NCBI GenBank assembly: GCA_947380835.1
Contig: CANCSL010000058.1
Span: forward strand, 1-6,458
Direction: 5' to 3'
DNA: 6,458 nucleotides
DNA from: Actinomycetota bacterium
Lineage (GTDB): Bacteria > Actinomycetota > Actinomycetes > Nanopelagicales > Nanopelagicaceae
Part shown: positions 5,982 to 6,458 of the stretch, one piece after another
Numbering within the stretch: the first letter of the stretch is position 1
How the letters are laid out: every line of letters begins with the position of its first letter
The notes under the pieces: generated by a model
What the model saw: the letters and a program-made list of their open reading frames with translations, nothing else
Database searches by the model: none
What the model was told of the DNA's origin: nothing
Program-made: the position numbers and the translations under genes

Positions 5982-6458
5982 CTAGATGGCAGTCGTCCAA
6001 CCAGCAACTTCACTTGCTGGACGTGGTCCGTGTCCAACATAGCGAGCTGATGGGCGAATCAATCGGCCAGTGCGCTTTTGTTCCAAGATATGTGCTGACC
6101 AACCGGCGGTACGTGCTGATGTAAACATCGAAGTAAAGAGGTGCGCAGGAACTTCAGCGAAGTCCAAAACAATTGCGGCCCAGAATTCCACGTTGGTTTC
6201 TAGTACGCGCTCTGGATGACGTTCGTGAAGTTCGGCAAGGGCTGCTTGCTCGAGTGCTTCGGCAACGGCATAGCGAGGTGCGCCGAGTTCGCGGGCAATT
6301 CGTCGCAAGGTGCGAGCGCGTGGATCTTCGGCACGATAAACCCGGTGACCAAATCCCATCAGGCGTTCGCCACGATCCATGATGCCTTTTACATATGCGC
6401 GAGCATCGCCCGACTTTTCAACGTCTTCAATCATTCCGAGTACTCGCGATGGAGCGCC
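5982..6458 (-). CDS. gltA: Citrate synthase (actinobacterial citrate synthase 2 type), C-terminal 158 residues
   Basis: The visible part is the last 158 residues, ending at TAG (5984-5982); the N-terminal part is outside the window. The enzyme condenses acetyl-CoA with oxaloacetate to give citrate at the entry of the TCA cycle, in the cytoplasm. The fragment starts GAPSRVLGMI, just after the expected HGG active-site loop. The catalytic-histidine motif MGFGHRVYRAEDPRA is at visible residues 34-48 (His38). The segment TNVEFWAAIVLDF (88-100) matches the catalytic-aspartate region, but carries Glu91 where E. coli GltA has Asp (NVDF). SMFTSARTAGWSAHILEQ (110-127) and the arginine-containing tail RPSARY follow. 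As I recall, NVEFW is usual in actinobacterial citrate synthase 2, so this is a family trait rather than damage. 2-Methylcitrate synthase is less likely but not excluded. It is followed by its own terminator and is not part of the malE operon. Confidence 0.93.
   Translation of the reverse strand, partial: GAPSRVLGMIEDVEKSGDARAYVKGIMDRGERLMGFGHRVYRAEDPRARTLRRIARELGAPRYAVAEALEQAALAELHERHPERVLETNVEFWAAIVLDFAEVPAHLFTSMFTSARTAGWSAHILEQKRTGRLIRPSARYVGHGPRPASEVAGWTTAI

Noticed and set aside
5933..6124. Plus-strand open frame of 63 codons spanning the terminator and the citrate synthase end
   Set aside because: It starts inside a terminator hairpin and runs antisense to conserved citrate synthase sequence; no ribosome binding site or domain supports it.
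6186..6188. Citrate synthase as an inactivated or decaying gene because of the Asp-to-Glu change
   Set aside because: The rest of the active-site region is intact, the frame is open to a normal C-terminus, and Glu here is, as I recall, typical for the actinobacterial citrate synthase 2 group.

Overview
The window reads as a chromosomal segment of a free-living actinobacterium with a low GC content for its phylum (roughly half G+C by eye). The best guess is a freshwater lineage such as the Nanopelagicales (acI, 'Ca. Planktophila'-like). This rests on an actinobacterial-type citrate synthase 2, compact spacing between genes and moderate GC. It is an inference, not a proof. Every gene I can support lies on the minus strand, so transcription runs from high to low coordinates.

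Layout in transcription order: (1) 6458-5982, the C-terminal 158 residues of a citrate synthase, cut by the window edge and followed by a nested-hairpin terminator (5963-5909). (2) A 204-bp intergenic region with a good sigma70-type promoter (-35 at 5854-5849, -10 at 5831-5826), a small leader hairpin and a strong ribosome binding site. (3) malE (5777-4524), a secreted maltodextrin-binding protein. (4) A 140-bp gap holding a strong intrinsic terminator (4496-4455). (5) malF (4383-2842) and malG (2842-2000), two ABC permeases joined by a TAATG overlap. (6) A cytoplasmic GH13 enzyme of the neopullulanase/cyclomaltodextrinase/MalZ type (1997-186), starting at GTG 2 nt after malG. (7) The first 67 residues of a secreted GH13 alpha-amylase (201 to beyond position 1), overlapping the previous gene by 16 bp.

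Together these form a starch/maltodextrin utilisation operon. An exported amylase would cut alpha-glucan outside the cell, MalE would bind the oligosaccharides, MalFG would import them, and the cytoplasmic GH13 enzyme would cut them further. The ATPase (MalK/MsiK) is not in the window and must come from elsewhere. Citrate synthase is a separate transcription unit with no visible functional tie to the operon.

I do not see a wholly new system. The points most worth a second look concern the transporter. In an apparent monoderm it has an Escherichia coli-like design: a MalF with a large extracytoplasmic insert between TM3 and TM4, and a binding protein whose signal peptide lacks a lipobox cysteine. 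A strong terminator also separates malE from malFG. There are no RNA genes, mobile elements, CRISPR arrays or notable long repeats, and no gene-free stretch above 300 bases.
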